DNA of 64,000 nucleotides, taken from positions 25,913 to 89,912 of the forward strand of contig JAIBEW010000032.1 of assembly GCA_019459085.1 (NCBI GenBank). The letters are read 5' to 3'. The DNA is from Kaistella sp. (lineage in GTDB: Bacteria; Bacteroidota; Bacteroidia; Flavobacteriales; Weeksellaceae). The position numbers and the translations under genes were made by a program. A model generated the notes under the pieces. The model saw only the letters and a program-made list of their open reading frames with translations. It made no database searches and was not told where the DNA came from. Shown in pieces: positions 48,612 to 58,324 of the stretch (the stretch's first letter is position 1; the number at the start of each line of letters is the position of its first letter).

Positions 48612-51419
48612 ATGGACAAATTTTCATTCCTGAACGCTGCACATTCGCAGTTAATAGAAGACTTATATCAACAATACTTAAAATATCCCGATTCTTTAGA
48701 GCCTTCCTGGAAAGCATTTTTCCAGGGATTTGATTTTGCTTTGGAGAACTACAGCGACGAAAATGAGGGAACTCCGTCAGCGAATGCAGTACCAGATGCT
48801 GTTCAGTTGGCCAATCAGGCTGCCTCAAATGGGCAGATTCCTGATAATATCCGCAAAGAATTTAAAGTCCTGAATCTTATCGAGGCTTACAGACAGAGAG
48901 GTCATCTTTTCACAAAAACCAATCCGGTTAGAGAGAGAAGACATTATGAGCCTACTCTGGCTATCGAGAATTTTGGACTTTCACAGGAAGATTTAAACCA
49001 AAAATTCAACTCCGCCACTGAAACAGGAATGAGAGCTGCTGCTACCTTACAGGAAATCGTTAACCATCTCGAAAAAGTCTATTGCGAGTCAATTGGTGTG
49101 GAATATATGCACATCAATAATGTTGCGGAGAAACGGTTCATCAGAGAATGGATTCACAGCAATGAAAACCATCCACAACTCAGTGCTGAAGAAAAAACAG
49201 AAATCTTAGGAAAACTCAATCAGGCAGTCGCTTTCGAAAATTATCTTCATACCAAATTCGTAGGTCAGAAAAGATTTTCTCTGGAAGGCGGCGAATCTCT
49301 GATTCCGGCTTTAGACCAACTGATTACGCGTTCTTCGCAGTTAGGTGTTGATGAAGTGGTTTTGGGAATGGCCCATCGTGGAAGGCTGAATGTTTTGACC
49401 AATATTTTCGGGAAATCATACAAACAGATTTTCTCGGAATTTGAAGGAAAAGAATTTGAAGAAGATGTATTCTCCGGTGACGTGAAATACCATTTGGGAT
49501 CCTCAAAAAAGATCAAGACCGCTTCCGGCGAAGAAGTATCGATCAATCTGACGCCAAATCCATCGCACCTGGAAACAGTTGCCGCTTTAGTTGAAGGAAT
49601 TTGCCGGGCTAAAGTGGATGACCGCTATAAAGATTACAAAAAAGTCCTACCGATCGTTATTCACGGTGACGGCGCGATTGCCGGACAGGGAATCGTATAT
49701 GAAATGGCACAGATGATGACGCTGGAAGGTTACAAAACTGGCGGAACTGTTCATATTGTTGTGAACAATCAGGTTTCTTTTACCACCAATTATCTCGATG
49801 CACGTTCTTCAACCTACTGTACCGATATCGCAAAAGTGACCGAATCTCCGGTAATGCATGTAAATGCAGATGATGTGGAGGCGGTTGTTCACGCCATAAG
49901 ATTTGCGGCCGACTTCCGCGCGCAGTTCGGTAAAGACGTGTATATTGACCTGTTAGGTTATAGAAAATATGGCCATAACGAAGGTGATGAACCTAGATTT
50001 ACCCAGCCTAATCTGTATAAATCCATTTCAAAACATCCGAATCCGAGAGAAATTTATAAAAACCAGCTGATTCAGGAAGGAATCGTTTCTGATGAGGTGC
50101 TGAAGAAAATGGAGACCGAGTTCAAGCAGCTCCTGGATGCAGATTTTGATGCTTCCAAAGAAATTGAAAAAAATGTAATGGATCTTTTTATGTCCGATGA
50201 CTGGAAGGATTACCCGAATTCCGCAAAAGGCGCGGTTCAGATTCCTGCAGATACTTCATTCGATCTTGCTTCATTGAAGGAACTGGCAGTGAAAATGTCC
50301 ACTCTCCCGGAAGATAAAAAATTCATCAGTAAAATTACAAGGCTTTTCGGATCACGACTTAAAATGATCGAAGGAAATTCTCTCGATTGGGCTCTTGGCG
50401 AATGGCTTGCTTACGCAACGCTTCTCGCAGAAGGAAAAAATGTGAGAATTTCGGGAGAAGATGTAGAACGCGGAACATTTTCGCACCGTCATGCCGTTGT
50501 AAAAACAGAAGATACCGAGGAGGAATACATTCCTCTCAGACATATCAGCGATAGCCGTTTTGATATTTATAACTCACACCTTTCAGAATACGGTGTTCTG
50601 GGCTTTGATTACGGTTATGCGATGGCCTCTCCAAACACCCTCACCATTTGGGAAGCACAGTTCGGCGATTTCGTAAATGGAGCGCAGATTATTGTGGACC
50701 AGTATTTGGCGGCAGCTGAAGAAAAATGGAGGATACAGAACGGTTTGGTCATGCTTCTCCCTCACGGTTTTGAAGGTCAGGGAGCAGAACATTCTTCCGC
50801 AAGACTCGAAAGATTTCTGGAACTTTGTGCCAACGAAAATATGGTTGTAGCCAACGCAACCACTCCGGCCAACTATTTCCACCTTTTGAGAAGACAGTTG
50901 AAATGGAATTTCAGAAAACCTCTGATTGTCATGACCCCGAAATCGCTTCTGAGACATCCTAAAGTGGTTTCTCCGCTTGAAGATTTTGCAAATGGACAGT
51001 TTCAGCCGGTTATTGATGATTCAACAGCAAATCCTGAAAAGATTGAAAAACTCGTGCTGTGTTCAGGTAAAATTTACTACGAACTTTTAGCGAAACAGGA
51101 AGAGCTGAACTGTGAGAATATTGCGATCGTACGATTCGAGCAGCTTTACCCGCTTCAGAACGATAAAATTGAAGAAATTTTCGCCAAATACAGCAACCGC
51201 AAATCATTGCTTTGGGTTCAGGAAGAACCTGAAAATATGGGTGCCTGGACATATATTTTAAGAAACTTCAGAGATACCGGTATTCAGGTCATTTCTCCTG
51301 TTGCAAGTGGTTCTCCGGCTCCGGGAAGTCATAAAATGTTTGAACGAAATCAGAATAACGTCATCAACCGGGTCTTTGACCGCGATGATGCGCCTGCCAA
51401 AAGACCTGTAACCGCTTAA
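48612..51419 (+). CDS. sucA: 2-oxoglutarate dehydrogenase E1 component
   Basis: A TCA-cycle thiamine-diphosphate enzyme of 935 residues that decarboxylates 2-oxoglutarate and loads the lipoyl arm of SucB. The N-terminal assembly segment (HSQLIEDLYQQYLKYPDSLE) is typical. The ThDP motif IHGDGAIAGQGIVYE (about 355-369) runs into VNNQVSFTT. The C-terminal transketolase half includes GHNEGDEPRFTQP and PGSHKMFERN. The length fits the family (about 930). An unknown gene sits between sucA and sucB, and lpd lies 34 kb away, so the complex is encoded at two loci. Confidence 0.97.
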   Translation: MDKFSFLNAAHSQLIEDLYQQYLKYPDSLEPSWKAFFQGFDFALENYSDENEGTPSANAVPDAVQLANQAASNGQIPDNIRKEFKVLNLIEAYRQRGHLFTKTNPVRERRHYEPTLAIENFGLSQEDLNQKFNSATETGMRAAATLQEIVNHLEKVYCESIGVEYMHINNVAEKRFIREWIHSNENHPQLSAEEKTEILGKLNQAVAFENYLHTKFVGQKRFSLEGGESLIPALDQLITRSSQLGVDEVVLGMAHRGRLNVLTNIFGKSYKQIFSEFEGKEFEEDVFSGDVKYHLGSSKKIKTASGEEVSINLTPNPSHLETVAALVEGICRAKVDDRYKDYKKVLPIVIHGDGAIAGQGIVYEMAQMMTLEGYKTGGTVHIVVNNQVSFTTNYLDARSSTYCTDIAKVTESPVMHVNADDVEAVVHAIRFAADFRAQFGKDVYIDLLGYRKYGHNEGDEPRFTQPNLYKSISKHPNPREIYKNQLIQEGIVSDEVLKKMETEFKQLLDADFDASKEIEKNVMDLFMSDDWKDYPNSAKGAVQIPADTSFDLASLKELAVKMSTLPEDKKFISKITRLFGSRLKMIEGNSLDWALGEWLAYATLLAEGKNVRISGEDVERGTFSHRHAVVKTEDTEEEYIPLRHISDSRFDIYNSHLSEYGVLGFDYGYAMASPNTLTIWEAQFGDFVNGAQIIVDQYLAAAEEKWRIQNGLVMLLPHGFEGQGAEHSSARLERFLELCANENMVVANATTPANYFHLLRRQLKWNFRKPLIVMTPKSLLRHPKVVSPLEDFANGQFQPVIDDSTANPEKIEKLVLCSGKIYYELLAKQEELNCENIAIVRFEQLYPLQNDKIEEIFAKYSNRKSLLWVQEEPENMGAWTYILRNFRDTGIQVISPVASGSPAPGSHKMFERNQNNVINRVFDRDDAPAKRPVTA

Positions 51420-51423
51420 TGAT

Positions 51424-51990
51424 ATGAAAAAACTGTTTCTTTTTCTGAGTCTGACCTTTTCAATTTCTTTTTTCGCGCAAAATGTGAGAAAGGAAGTAGA
51501 GATGCAGTTCAGGGATTACAGTTCATTAATCATTGATAAAAAGTTTGAAAAAGCTCTGGATTTATACGCCAATGAAGATTTCCTGAAAATTGTTCCGAAA
51601 GAACAGATGGTGGAAGTCATGAATCAGCTGTTTAATTCGAAGGAAATGGAATTTAAATTCTATGATCCGGAAAATGTGCTGGTTCTGGATGATCCTTTTG
51701 TGATTAACGCTAAAAATTATCTCCGCGTAAAATACACGCAGAAAATTGAGATTAAATTCCTTGATGCTGATGTGAAACCAACTGACCTTTTATCTGGAAT
51801 GCAGGCGGAATTTGGGTCAGAGAATGTAAAATACAACAGCCAGACGGGCTTTTTCGAAATAAATACTGTTAAAGATGTCCTGGCTTCTTCTGCAGATATG
51901 AAACAGTGGAAATTTACAGTTTTAGAGCGGAAGCAGTATCCTCTTCTGATACAGTTCATTCCCGAACAGTTTTTAAAAGATTTAAAATAA
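51424..51990 (+). CDS. Exported protein of unknown function inside the sucAB operon
   Basis: A protein of 188 residues with a signal peptide (about 1-18, SFFAQ) and a beta-rich mature domain (QFRDYSSLIIDKKFEKALDLY, then NYLRVKYTQKIEIKFLDADVKP). It resembles exported SnoaL/DUF-type domains of Bacteroidota by the loop of helices followed by long strands, but no motif is diagnostic. It begins 4 nt after the sucA stop and ends 18 nt before sucB, so it is cotranscribed with a cytoplasmic enzyme complex. That is unusual for an exported protein. The role is unknown. Confidence 0.7.
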   Translation: MKKLFLFLSLTFSISFFAQNVRKEVEMQFRDYSSLIIDKKFEKALDLYANEDFLKIVPKEQMVEVMNQLFNSKEMEFKFYDPENVLVLDDPFVINAKNYLRVKYTQKIEIKFLDADVKPTDLLSGMQAEFGSENVKYNSQTGFFEINTVKDVLASSADMKQWKFTVLERKQYPLLIQFIPEQFLKDLK

Positions 51991-52008
51991 TAAACAAAAA
52001 TATTAACG

Positions 52009-53277
52009 ATGTCAATATTAGAAATGAAAGTCCCTTCACCGGGAGAATCCATCACCGAAGTTGAAATCGCATCCTGGTTAGTGCAAGACGGCGATTATGT
52101 GGAAAAAGACCAGCCGATTGCTGAAGTTGATTCCGATAAAGCAACGCTTGAACTTCCGGCAGAACAGAGCGGTATCATTACCCTGAAAGCCGAAGAAGGT
52201 GAAGTGATTCAGGTGGGGCAGATTGTTTGCCTCATTGATATGGATGCTGCCAAACCGGCCGGTTCTGCTCCAGCTGCTGAAGCTCCGAAAACGGAAAATG
52301 CTGAAGCGCCACAGGCTGAAAAGAAAGTGGTCGACAAACCGGCGATTGTTCAGGAAGCTAAAAAAGAAGAAAAACCCGCTGCTGCATCTTACGCGACAGG
52401 AACGCCTTCTCCGGCTGCCAAAAAAATCATGGACGAAAAAGGAGTGGAAGCTTCACAAATTTCAGGATCCGGAAAAGATGGTAGAATTACAAAACAGGAC
52501 GCCGAAACGGCTGCTGTTCCGGCAATGGGCGCTGCTTCTTCTACAAGCGGATCAAGAAGTTCAAACCGTACGAAACTTTCGATGCTGAGAAGGAAATTAG
52601 CCGTAAGATTGGTTTCCGTAAAGAACGAAACAGCAATGCTGACGACTTTCAATGAGGTGGATATGTCTGAAATTTTCAGAATCAGAAAACAGTATAAAGA
52701 CGAATTCACGCAGAAACACGGCATCGGTTTAGGATTTATGTCCTTCTTCACGAAAGCGGTTACAAGAGCGCTTCAGATGTATCCTGATGTAAATGCATCC
52801 ATCGACGGTGATTTCAAAACCAATTACGATTTCTGTGATATTTCCATCGCGGTTTCAGGACCGAAAGGTTTGCTGGTTCCGGTTCTGAGAAATGCAGAGA
52901 ACATGACTTTCAGAGGTGTTGAAGCCAATATTAAATCTCTTGCAGATAAAGTAAGGGAAGGTGACATCAGTGTTGATGAAATGACCGGCGGAACGTTTAC
53001 AATCACAAACGGTGGAGTATTCGGTTCTATGCTTTCCACACCCATCATCAATCCTCCACAGTCGGCAATTTTAGGAATGCACAACATCATCCAGAGACCG
53101 GTAGCGGTAGACGGACAGGTGGTGATCCGCCCGATGATGTATGTTGCAATGTCTTACGACCACAGAATTATCGACGGAAAAGAATCAGTAGGATTTCTGG
53201 TTGCCGTGAAAGAAGGAATTGATAATCCTGTTGAGTTTTTAATGGGTGGCGACGAAAGAAAAGCGCTTGAACTGTAA
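52009..53277 (+). CDS. sucB: Dihydrolipoamide succinyltransferase (E2)
   Basis: A protein of 422 residues, the acyltransferase core of the 2-oxoglutarate dehydrogenase complex. The lipoyl domain (about 1-80) carries the lipoylated lysine K44 in [12 protein letters not shown] long Ala/Pro/Lys linker (about 82-125) follows, then the peripheral subunit-binding domain ([20 protein letters not shown], about 132-165) and the catalytic domain with [11 protein letters not shown] near the C-terminus (His/Asp pair). It is the third gene of the operon after sucA and the exported protein gene. Confidence 0.97.
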   Translation: MSILEMKVPSPGESITEVEIASWLVQDGDYVEKDQPIAEVDSDKATLELPAEQSGIITLKAEEGEVIQVGQIVCLIDMDAAKPAGSAPAAEAPKTENAEAPQAEKKVVDKPAIVQEAKKEEKPAAASYATGTPSPAAKKIMDEKGVEASQISGSGKDGRITKQDAETAAVPAMGAASSTSGSRSSNRTKLSMLRRKLAVRLVSVKNETAMLTTFNEVDMSEIFRIRKQYKDEFTQKHGIGLGFMSFFTKAVTRALQMYPDVNASIDGDFKTNYDFCDISIAVSGPKGLLVPVLRNAENMTFRGVEANIKSLADKVREGDISVDEMTGGTFTITNGGVFGSMLSTPIINPPQSAILGMHNIIQRPVAVDGQVVIRPMMYVAMSYDHRIIDGKESVGFLVAVKEGIDNPVEFLMGGDERKALEL

Positions 53278-53309
53278 CTGAAATAACGGATATTTATAAA
53301 ATAAATCAG

Positions 53310-53336
53310 ATCCCGCTCCGAAAGGGCGGGATTTTT
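53310..53336 (+). terminator. Probable terminator after sucB
   Basis: TCCCGC and GCGGGA (about 53310-53330) form a hairpin followed by a T-run, 33 nt after the sucB stop. Confidence 0.7.
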
Positions 53337-53362
53337 GTATTTCCCACCACAAATCGCTGAAA

Positions 53363-53749
53363 ATGTTTTCAACCACCACTTTCGACATTAAAGTTTCTGT
53401 CTTCCCTGAGTATGATGTCAAGAACAGTTTTCCATCTGAAAACCGTTTCGTTTTCAAGTATCATATTACGATTGAAAATCTCGGCGAGACGCCCATACAG
53501 CTGTTGAAGAGAAAATGGCTGATTTACGACGTAGGCTTTGGTTTTACAGAAGTTTCCGGCGACGGTGTTATCGGTTTAACCCCTGAAATTCTGCCGGGTG
53601 AAAATTTCAAGTATTTTTCGAATGTCATCCTACGTTCCGGAGTCGGAAATATGAACGGAATTTATTACTGCACCAATCTTCTGACCAAAGAAAAACTGGA
53701 AATCCAGATTCCTAAATTCAATATGGTGGCAGAAGTGTTGAGTAACTAA
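53363..53749 (+). CDS. apaG: ApaG domain protein
   Basis: A protein of 128 residues consisting of one ApaG beta-sandwich (FKYHITIENLGETPIQLLKRKW, then GEVSGDGVIGLTPEI-like strands and LPGENFKYFS). ApaG is linked in Salmonella to magnesium/cobalt homeostasis, and the same fold occurs in F-box-type proteins. Its role here is not shown. It is 85 nt downstream of sucB, past a small inverted repeat (TCCCGCTCCGAAAGGGCGGGA, 53310-53330) that may be the sucB terminator. It converges on the exonuclease gene. Confidence 0.92.
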   Translation: MFSTTTFDIKVSVFPEYDVKNSFPSENRFVFKYHITIENLGETPIQLLKRKWLIYDVGFGFTEVSGDGVIGLTPEILPGENFKYFSNVILRSGVGNMNGIYYCTNLLTKEKLEIQIPKFNMVAEVLSN

Positions 53750-53760
53750 GGACCAACTTT

Positions 53761-54318
53761 TTAAAGTACTTTCAGATTTTTCTGCATGACTTCGTGCACT
53801 TCATCATTTCTCGTAATCATCATTTTTTCAAAAGCCAGCAGTGAAATTTTCGCACAGACTTCAGCGTCATCGCCGGCTCTGTGGTGATTGAAAGTAATCC
53901 GGTGCTGCTCCGCAAGACTTTTAAGGCCATATTTCGGTAGATTTTTCCAGGATTTTTTCGCCAGAGAAATGCTGCACAGATAATTGATTTTCGGTTTGAA
54001 AAAACCGTAATAATCGAGACAGCTGCGCAGAACACCGGCATCGAAAGCGGCATTATGGGCGATCATCAGATTTCCGTACATCAGATTTTCGGCTTCATGC
54101 CAGATATCGTCAAACGTCGGCGAATCCCGCACGTCTTCAGGAACAATTCCGTGTACATCAATATTTCTAGGATGAAAATAAGGAAAACTCGGCGGCTTGA
54201 TGAGCCAGGTCTGTGTTTTCACAATTTCCCCGTTTTCCACGACGCAGATTCCCATTTCGCATGCAGAGTTGCGTTCGTGAGTGGCGGTTTCAAAATCAAT
54301 GGCGCAGAAGTCTAACAT
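53761..54318 (-). CDS. 3'-5' exonuclease, DnaQ/PolC-type
   Basis: A protein of 185 residues that is a single DEDDh exonuclease domain. Catalytic residues are D8 and E10 (CAIDFETA), D93 (HNAAFDAGVL), H146 and D151 (HHRAGDDAEV). It is stand-alone, without a polymerase or UvrC/BRCT partner, as in epsilon-subunit-like or RNase-T-like repair exonucleases, and the exact substrate is uncertain. Its ATG overlaps the stop of the upstream hydrolase gene by one nucleotide (TAATG), so the two are translationally coupled. Confidence 0.92.
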   Translation of the reverse strand: MLDFCAIDFETATHERNSACEMGICVVENGEIVKTQTWLIKPPSFPYFHPRNIDVHGIVPEDVRDSPTFDDIWHEAENLMYGNLMIAHNAAFDAGVLRSCLDYYGFFKPKINYLCSISLAKKSWKNLPKYGLKSLAEQHRITFNHHRAGDDAEVCAKISLLAFEKMMITRNDEVHEVMQKNLKVL

Positions 54319-55082
54319 TAAAGGATCTTATTCATTTCGGTTTTAAAAAGTTCAAATTTAGCCAAATCATCATGACTTCCGCCTTTGATCTGTATAAATT
54401 TTTTCTCGAGTGAAGGCTTGTTTTCAGCGAGGACTTCAAACAGTTTTTTTCCTGATTTTATGGGAACTATGAGATCTTTATCTCCATGAAAATGATAAAC
54501 AGGACAGTTTACATCCAAAATATGCTGATCCGAATGGAAGTGATAGGTCATTCTGGGCGAAATTTTTTCTGTGAACGAATATGGAATCCAGCGTTGTGCC
54601 ATATCCTGAAGGTTATAAAATGTAGCTTCCAGAATCAGTTTTTGTGGTTCGTTCTCCGCGGCCATTTTTACGGCGAAAGAACCGCCCAGACTCCGGCCAT
54701 AAACAATAATATTCTCTTCGCCATATAATTCCTTTAAAAAAGCATAGCAAAACTGGGCATCCGAAAAAAGATATTCCTCATTCCGTGGTCCCGAACTTTT
54801 ACCGTAACCGCGGTAATCCATTACAAAAACATCATAACCGAACCGCGTAAATTCCGAAGTGATTTCTCCCCACCGCGCCAGATTTCCCGCATTTCCGTGG
54901 AAATAAAGAATGACGCCTTTGGGATTTTTAACCTTGAAATGCAGGGCGTTGATCTTACCCTGAAACGGCGTTTCAAAAAGATGTTCTTCAAATTCCTGAG
55001 AAAAGCCGTAAGAATAGTTTTCTGCCAGTTTTACCGGTAAAAAAACGACTTTTTCCTGTAAATATTGAAGCAACTTTGCCAT
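54318..55082 (-). CDS. Alpha/beta hydrolase (FrsA/BEM46-like), copy 1
   Basis: A protein of 254 residues with an intact hydrolase fold. The oxyanion motif YFHGNAGN (about 62-69), the conserved FVMDYRGYGKSSG and the nucleophile elbow GRSLGGSFA (about 140-148) are present. The acid Asp and His lie in HGDKDLIVP and GGSHDDL. No signal peptide is present, but the N-terminal hydrophobic residues could associate with membrane. It is 8 nt downstream of the CBS-domain transporter gene and overlaps the exonuclease gene. A close paralogue lies at 56432-57289. Confidence 0.9.
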   Translation of the reverse strand: MAKLLQYLQEKVVFLPVKLAENYSYGFSQEFEEHLFETPFQGKINALHFKVKNPKGVILYFHGNAGNLARWGEITSEFTRFGYDVFVMDYRGYGKSSGPRNEEYLFSDAQFCYAFLKELYGEENIIVYGRSLGGSFAVKMAAENEPQKLILEATFYNLQDMAQRWIPYSFTEKISPRMTYHFHSDQHILDVNCPVYHFHGDKDLIVPIKSGKKLFEVLAENKPSLEKKFIQIKGGSHDDLAKFELFKTEMNKIL

Positions 55083-55090
55083 GCCGGTGA

Positions 55091-56377
55091 TTAATCTTTG
55101 CTGCCTTTTCTCGTGATCAGAATTTTGTCAACCCGTTGTCCGTCTTTATCAATGATTTCGAGTTCAAGATTTTCTACAGTTACTTTGTCACCCACTTCCG
55201 TCACGCGGTTATTTTCGTTGAGGAAAAAACCAACCAGAGTGGTGTAATTGTCCTTGTTTTCAAATTCGTGAGTAAGGTCAAAATATTTAATGAATTCAAC
55301 AATCGGAACCTGTCCGTCGGCGAGCCATGAATTTTCGTTGCGTTCAGTAATGCGGTAATCAAAATTATCAACCGTTACAGTATCGCCAACGAGCGCATCC
55401 AGAACGTCGTCCAAGGTCACCATTCCAACCGTATTCCCATATTCATCAATAACGATCCCGTAGTGGTTTTTCTGAATTTTAAAAAGTTCCAAAACTTTAT
55501 AAGCGAAATAATTTTCATTCAGGAAAAGCGGCTGCTTCAGATATTTATTCAGGTCAAAGTTTTCGGTGTCTTCAATAGGAAAAAGGTCCTTCAGCAGAAC
55601 AATTCCGATAATGTCATCCAGATTATTTCCCTGTGTTACGGGATAAGCGGTATGTTTTTCGTTTTTGATTTTTTCAAGAACGCTTTCCAGACTTTCATCA
55701 ATACTCAGAAATGCCATCGCCGTACGATGGGTAAGAAGCGTATTGATTTTCCGGTCGCCGAGTTCGAAAACCCTTTCCACGATACTGTGCTCGATTTGCT
55801 CGATTTCGCCTTCCTGAGCGCTTTCTTTGACGATTGATTTGATTTCTTCTTCTGTTACAATGCTGTCGGAGGTGCTTTTTATGCCCATCAGTTTCAGCAG
55901 TAAATTGTTGGAAGTAGTGAGTAACCAGACAAATGGAGAGGTTATTTTTGAGAGAATATCCATTGGTTTCGACACCAAAGTGATGATGGTTTCCGGATAT
56001 GTCATCGCAATTCTTTTCGGAAGAAGTTCGCCCAACAATATGGAAAGATAAGTAATGAAAAGTACAATTCCTGCGGTTGCCAACGTGTCGGAATAAGGCT
56101 GAAGAACGGGGAATCCGTTCAGAAAACTTTGAAAATCAGTCGTCAGGTTTTCTCCGGAATACACCCCGAGCAAAATACCGATGAGCGTGATTCCAATCTG
56201 TACCGTCGAGAGAAATCGGGTCGGATTCTCAGACAGTTCCAGTGCTTTTTTTGCGCCCAGACTTCCTTTTTTCCGGGCATTTTCGAGTTTAAACCTTCTC
56301 GAGGAAACAAGAGACATTTCGGACATTGAAAAAATTCCGTTAATCAGTACAAGCAGCACAATGATAAGTAGCTCCAT
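55091..56377 (-). CDS. CNNM/HlyC-CorC-type membrane transporter
   Basis: A protein of 428 residues. The N-terminal DUF21 domain has about four transmembrane segments (about 1-190). A pair of CBS domains follows (about 205-325; SIVERVFELGDRKINTLLTHR, then HYGIVIDEYGNTVGMVTLDD), then a C-terminal CorC/HlyC domain (about 340-420). These proteins were first called hemolysins but act in magnesium/cobalt efflux or homeostasis. It sits between the two hydrolase paralogues on the same strand. Confidence 0.92.
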   Translation of the reverse strand: MELLIIVLLVLINGIFSMSEMSLVSSRRFKLENARKKGSLGAKKALELSENPTRFLSTVQIGITLIGILLGVYSGENLTTDFQSFLNGFPVLQPYSDTLATAGIVLFITYLSILLGELLPKRIAMTYPETIITLVSKPMDILSKITSPFVWLLTTSNNLLLKLMGIKSTSDSIVTEEEIKSIVKESAQEGEIEQIEHSIVERVFELGDRKINTLLTHRTAMAFLSIDESLESVLEKIKNEKHTAYPVTQGNNLDDIIGIVLLKDLFPIEDTENFDLNKYLKQPLFLNENYFAYKVLELFKIQKNHYGIVIDEYGNTVGMVTLDDVLDALVGDTVTVDNFDYRITERNENSWLADGQVPIVEFIKYFDLTHEFENKDNYTTLVGFFLNENNRVTEVGDKVTVENLELEIIDKDGQRVDKILITRKGSKD

Positions 56378-56431
56378 TCAGTTTTCTGTATTTCAGCAAA
56401 GATAATTGATTGGTCCGACTTTACCGCGCCA

Positions 56432-57289
56432 TTATTTTCTGTGATTGATGTTTAAACTTGTTTTCTCGGAATCAATGAAGATTTTTCTTTCGTTAAAAAT
56501 TTCCTCCATCACTCGGTGATATTCTTCGAACTGATGGATATTGATGTGTCCCGCTCCTAAAATCACGTACAAGCGTGTAAGTTTCGGATTGATTTCCGAC
56601 AGGTGCACGGCAGTACTGATCGGAACCAGACTGTCGTCACTACCATGAATGATTTTTATGGGACAGCGCACATTTTTAAGGTACTGGAACGTCGGAAGAT
56701 TGTAGCGTAAAAAAGGTCTTGCCGGCATAAACGGAAGATACCGATGAATGGTTCGCAGAAAAGAGTAGAGCGGAGACGTGAGAATGAGCAGGCGCGGTTG
56801 GTTTTTCGAAGCCAGTCTTGCCGCAAATCCGGCGCCGAGCGAACGGCCATACACGACAATTTTTTCTTCAGAAAACTCTTTTTTTACAATTTCATAAATG
56901 AACTGCGAGTCTTTTTTCATCGCTTCCATCGTTCTTCGGCCTGTACTTTTGCCAAAACCGCGGTAATCCATCATAATCACATCATAGCCGAGCCTAGTAA
57001 AATCGATTGCAAATTTCCCCCAACCTTTGATGCTTTTGGTATTGCCTTTCAGGTAAATCACGACGCCCTTGGGTTCATCTACAAGGAAATGGAGATAATT
57101 TATTTTTGCGCCCGGTTCCGGTTCAACAGTTTTTTCATCAGCTTTCAAATGTTCGTAGGCAAATTTAAAATCGGGCGGAAGTTTTTCGGGCTGGAAGAGA
57201 AACCGGTGCTGAAAAAAATAGATGAGCAGACCGATAGCCAGAAGACCAACGGCAATAATGGTGAGAACTAAATATACATCTTCATTCAT
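56432..57289 (-). CDS. Alpha/beta hydrolase, copy 2, with altered oxyanion motif
   Basis: A protein of 285 residues, paralogous to the product of 54318-55082: both share the stretch DFTRLGYDV-MMDYRGFGKSTG and the elbow GRSLGAGFA. It has an N-terminal transmembrane segment (about 5-25) that copy 1 lacks. The usual HG of the oxyanion hole is replaced by LKGN (YLKGNTKS, about 78-85), so catalysis may be altered. The acid and base (HGSDDSLVP, GAGHINIH) are kept. It is 54 nt from the CBS-domain gene. Confidence 0.88.
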   Translation of the reverse strand: MNEDVYLVLTIIAVGLLAIGLLIYFFQHRFLFQPEKLPPDFKFAYEHLKADEKTVEPEPGAKINYLHFLVDEPKGVVIYLKGNTKSIKGWGKFAIDFTRLGYDVIMMDYRGFGKSTGRRTMEAMKKDSQFIYEIVKKEFSEEKIVVYGRSLGAGFAARLASKNQPRLLILTSPLYSFLRTIHRYLPFMPARPFLRYNLPTFQYLKNVRCPIKIIHGSDDSLVPISTAVHLSEINPKLTRLYVILGAGHINIHQFEEYHRVMEEIFNERKIFIDSEKTSLNINHRK

Positions 57290-57355
57290 TGATATAAATG
57301 TAGTGTTTATTTGCTTACATCACCCGATTAAGATTCAAAACACTACAGGAAATTC

Positions 57356-58318
57356 TTATAAAAAATGTCTGAAAATAAGCCATTTGCTTTGGCAATAATC
57401 CCGGATCTGATTTTTCCCACGAAGTTTCAAAGTCCCCGGAATCTGAGTATAAAAACTGAAATGCGCTCTGAGCACCGCCCAAAAGTGTGGAAACCCCATT
57501 TTAATTCCGAAATACACTGCGGCAGCGGCATCGAGAACGAGTCGCAGAAAAAGAATCCAGATTAATTTAGGAAAAGGCAGATTTTTCAGCAGCATCGTAA
57601 GATTATTGCGGATGTTCAGGAAGGTTTTCGTTGGGCTCTGTTTGTTTAAAGTTCCGCCACCGACATGATAGACGGTCGATTTCCCGGTATAGAACATCTT
57701 TTTCCCGGAATTTTTCAAACGCCAGCAAAGATCAATTTCCTCCTGATGCGCAAAAAACCTTTCGTCAAAGCCGTTTTGCGCCCAAAAATCTGCAGAACGG
57801 AGAAACAGACAACAGCCTGAAGCCCAGAAAATTTCGGTTTCATCATTATATTGACCCTTGTCTTCTTCAATATTTTCAAAAACCCGTCCGCGACAATAAG
57901 GATAGCCTAAATTATCGATGAAACCACCACCGGCGCCGGCAAATTCAAAGAGATTTCTGCGGTTGTAATCGAGTACTTTTGGCTGGATGGCTGCGATATT
58001 TTGGTCCTTTTCGAAAAGATTCAGAATAGGATCCAGCCAGTTTTCCGTTACTTCCACATCAGAATTCAGGAGACAGTAAATATCGGCTGTAATGTTTTTC
58101 AAACCTTCATTGTAACCGCCTGCAAATCCCTTGTTTTCTCTGTTCATGACAATCCTCACCTCAGGAAAATGGTGCAGCAGATAGTCCACAGAATCATCAG
58201 TCGAAGCATTGTCAATCACATAGATTTCTGAGTGTTCGGAATATTCAGTAACATTGGGCAGGAATTTTTCCAGCCAGTTTTTCCCGTTCCAGTTTAATAT
58301 GACGATTGCAGTTTTCAA
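57356..58318 (-). CDS. Family 2 glycosyltransferase with TTG start
   Basis: A GT-A glycosyltransferase of 320 residues. The N-terminus KTAIVILNWNGKNW, the NASTDDSVDYL nucleotide-binding stretch and the GGYNEGLKN and DVEVTENW motifs are typical of GT2 enzymes acting on cell-envelope glycans. A hydrophobic stretch near 240-260 and the C-terminus suggest membrane association. The start codon is TTG at 58318: the upstream acyltransferase stop (58325-58327) is in frame only 6 nt before it and no ATG is available. It is the downstream partner of the LpxL-like gene. Confidence 0.9.
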   Translation of the reverse strand: MKTAIVILNWNGKNWLEKFLPNVTEYSEHSEIYVIDNASTDDSVDYLLHHFPEVRIVMNRENKGFAGGYNEGLKNITADIYCLLNSDVEVTENWLDPILNLFEKDQNIAAIQPKVLDYNRRNLFEFAGAGGGFIDNLGYPYCRGRVFENIEEDKGQYNDETEIFWASGCCLFLRSADFWAQNGFDERFFAHQEEIDLCWRLKNSGKKMFYTGKSTVYHVGGGTLNKQSPTKTFLNIRNNLTMLLKNLPFPKLIWILFLRLVLDAAAAVYFGIKMGFPHFWAVLRAHFSFYTQIPGTLKLRGKNQIRDYCQSKWLIFRHFL

Positions 58319-58324
58319 AAGAAA

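Noticed and set aside
54055..54315. Plus-strand ORF opposite the exonuclease gene
   Set aside because: It is a shadow of the minus-strand exonuclease, with no start context or recognisable domain.
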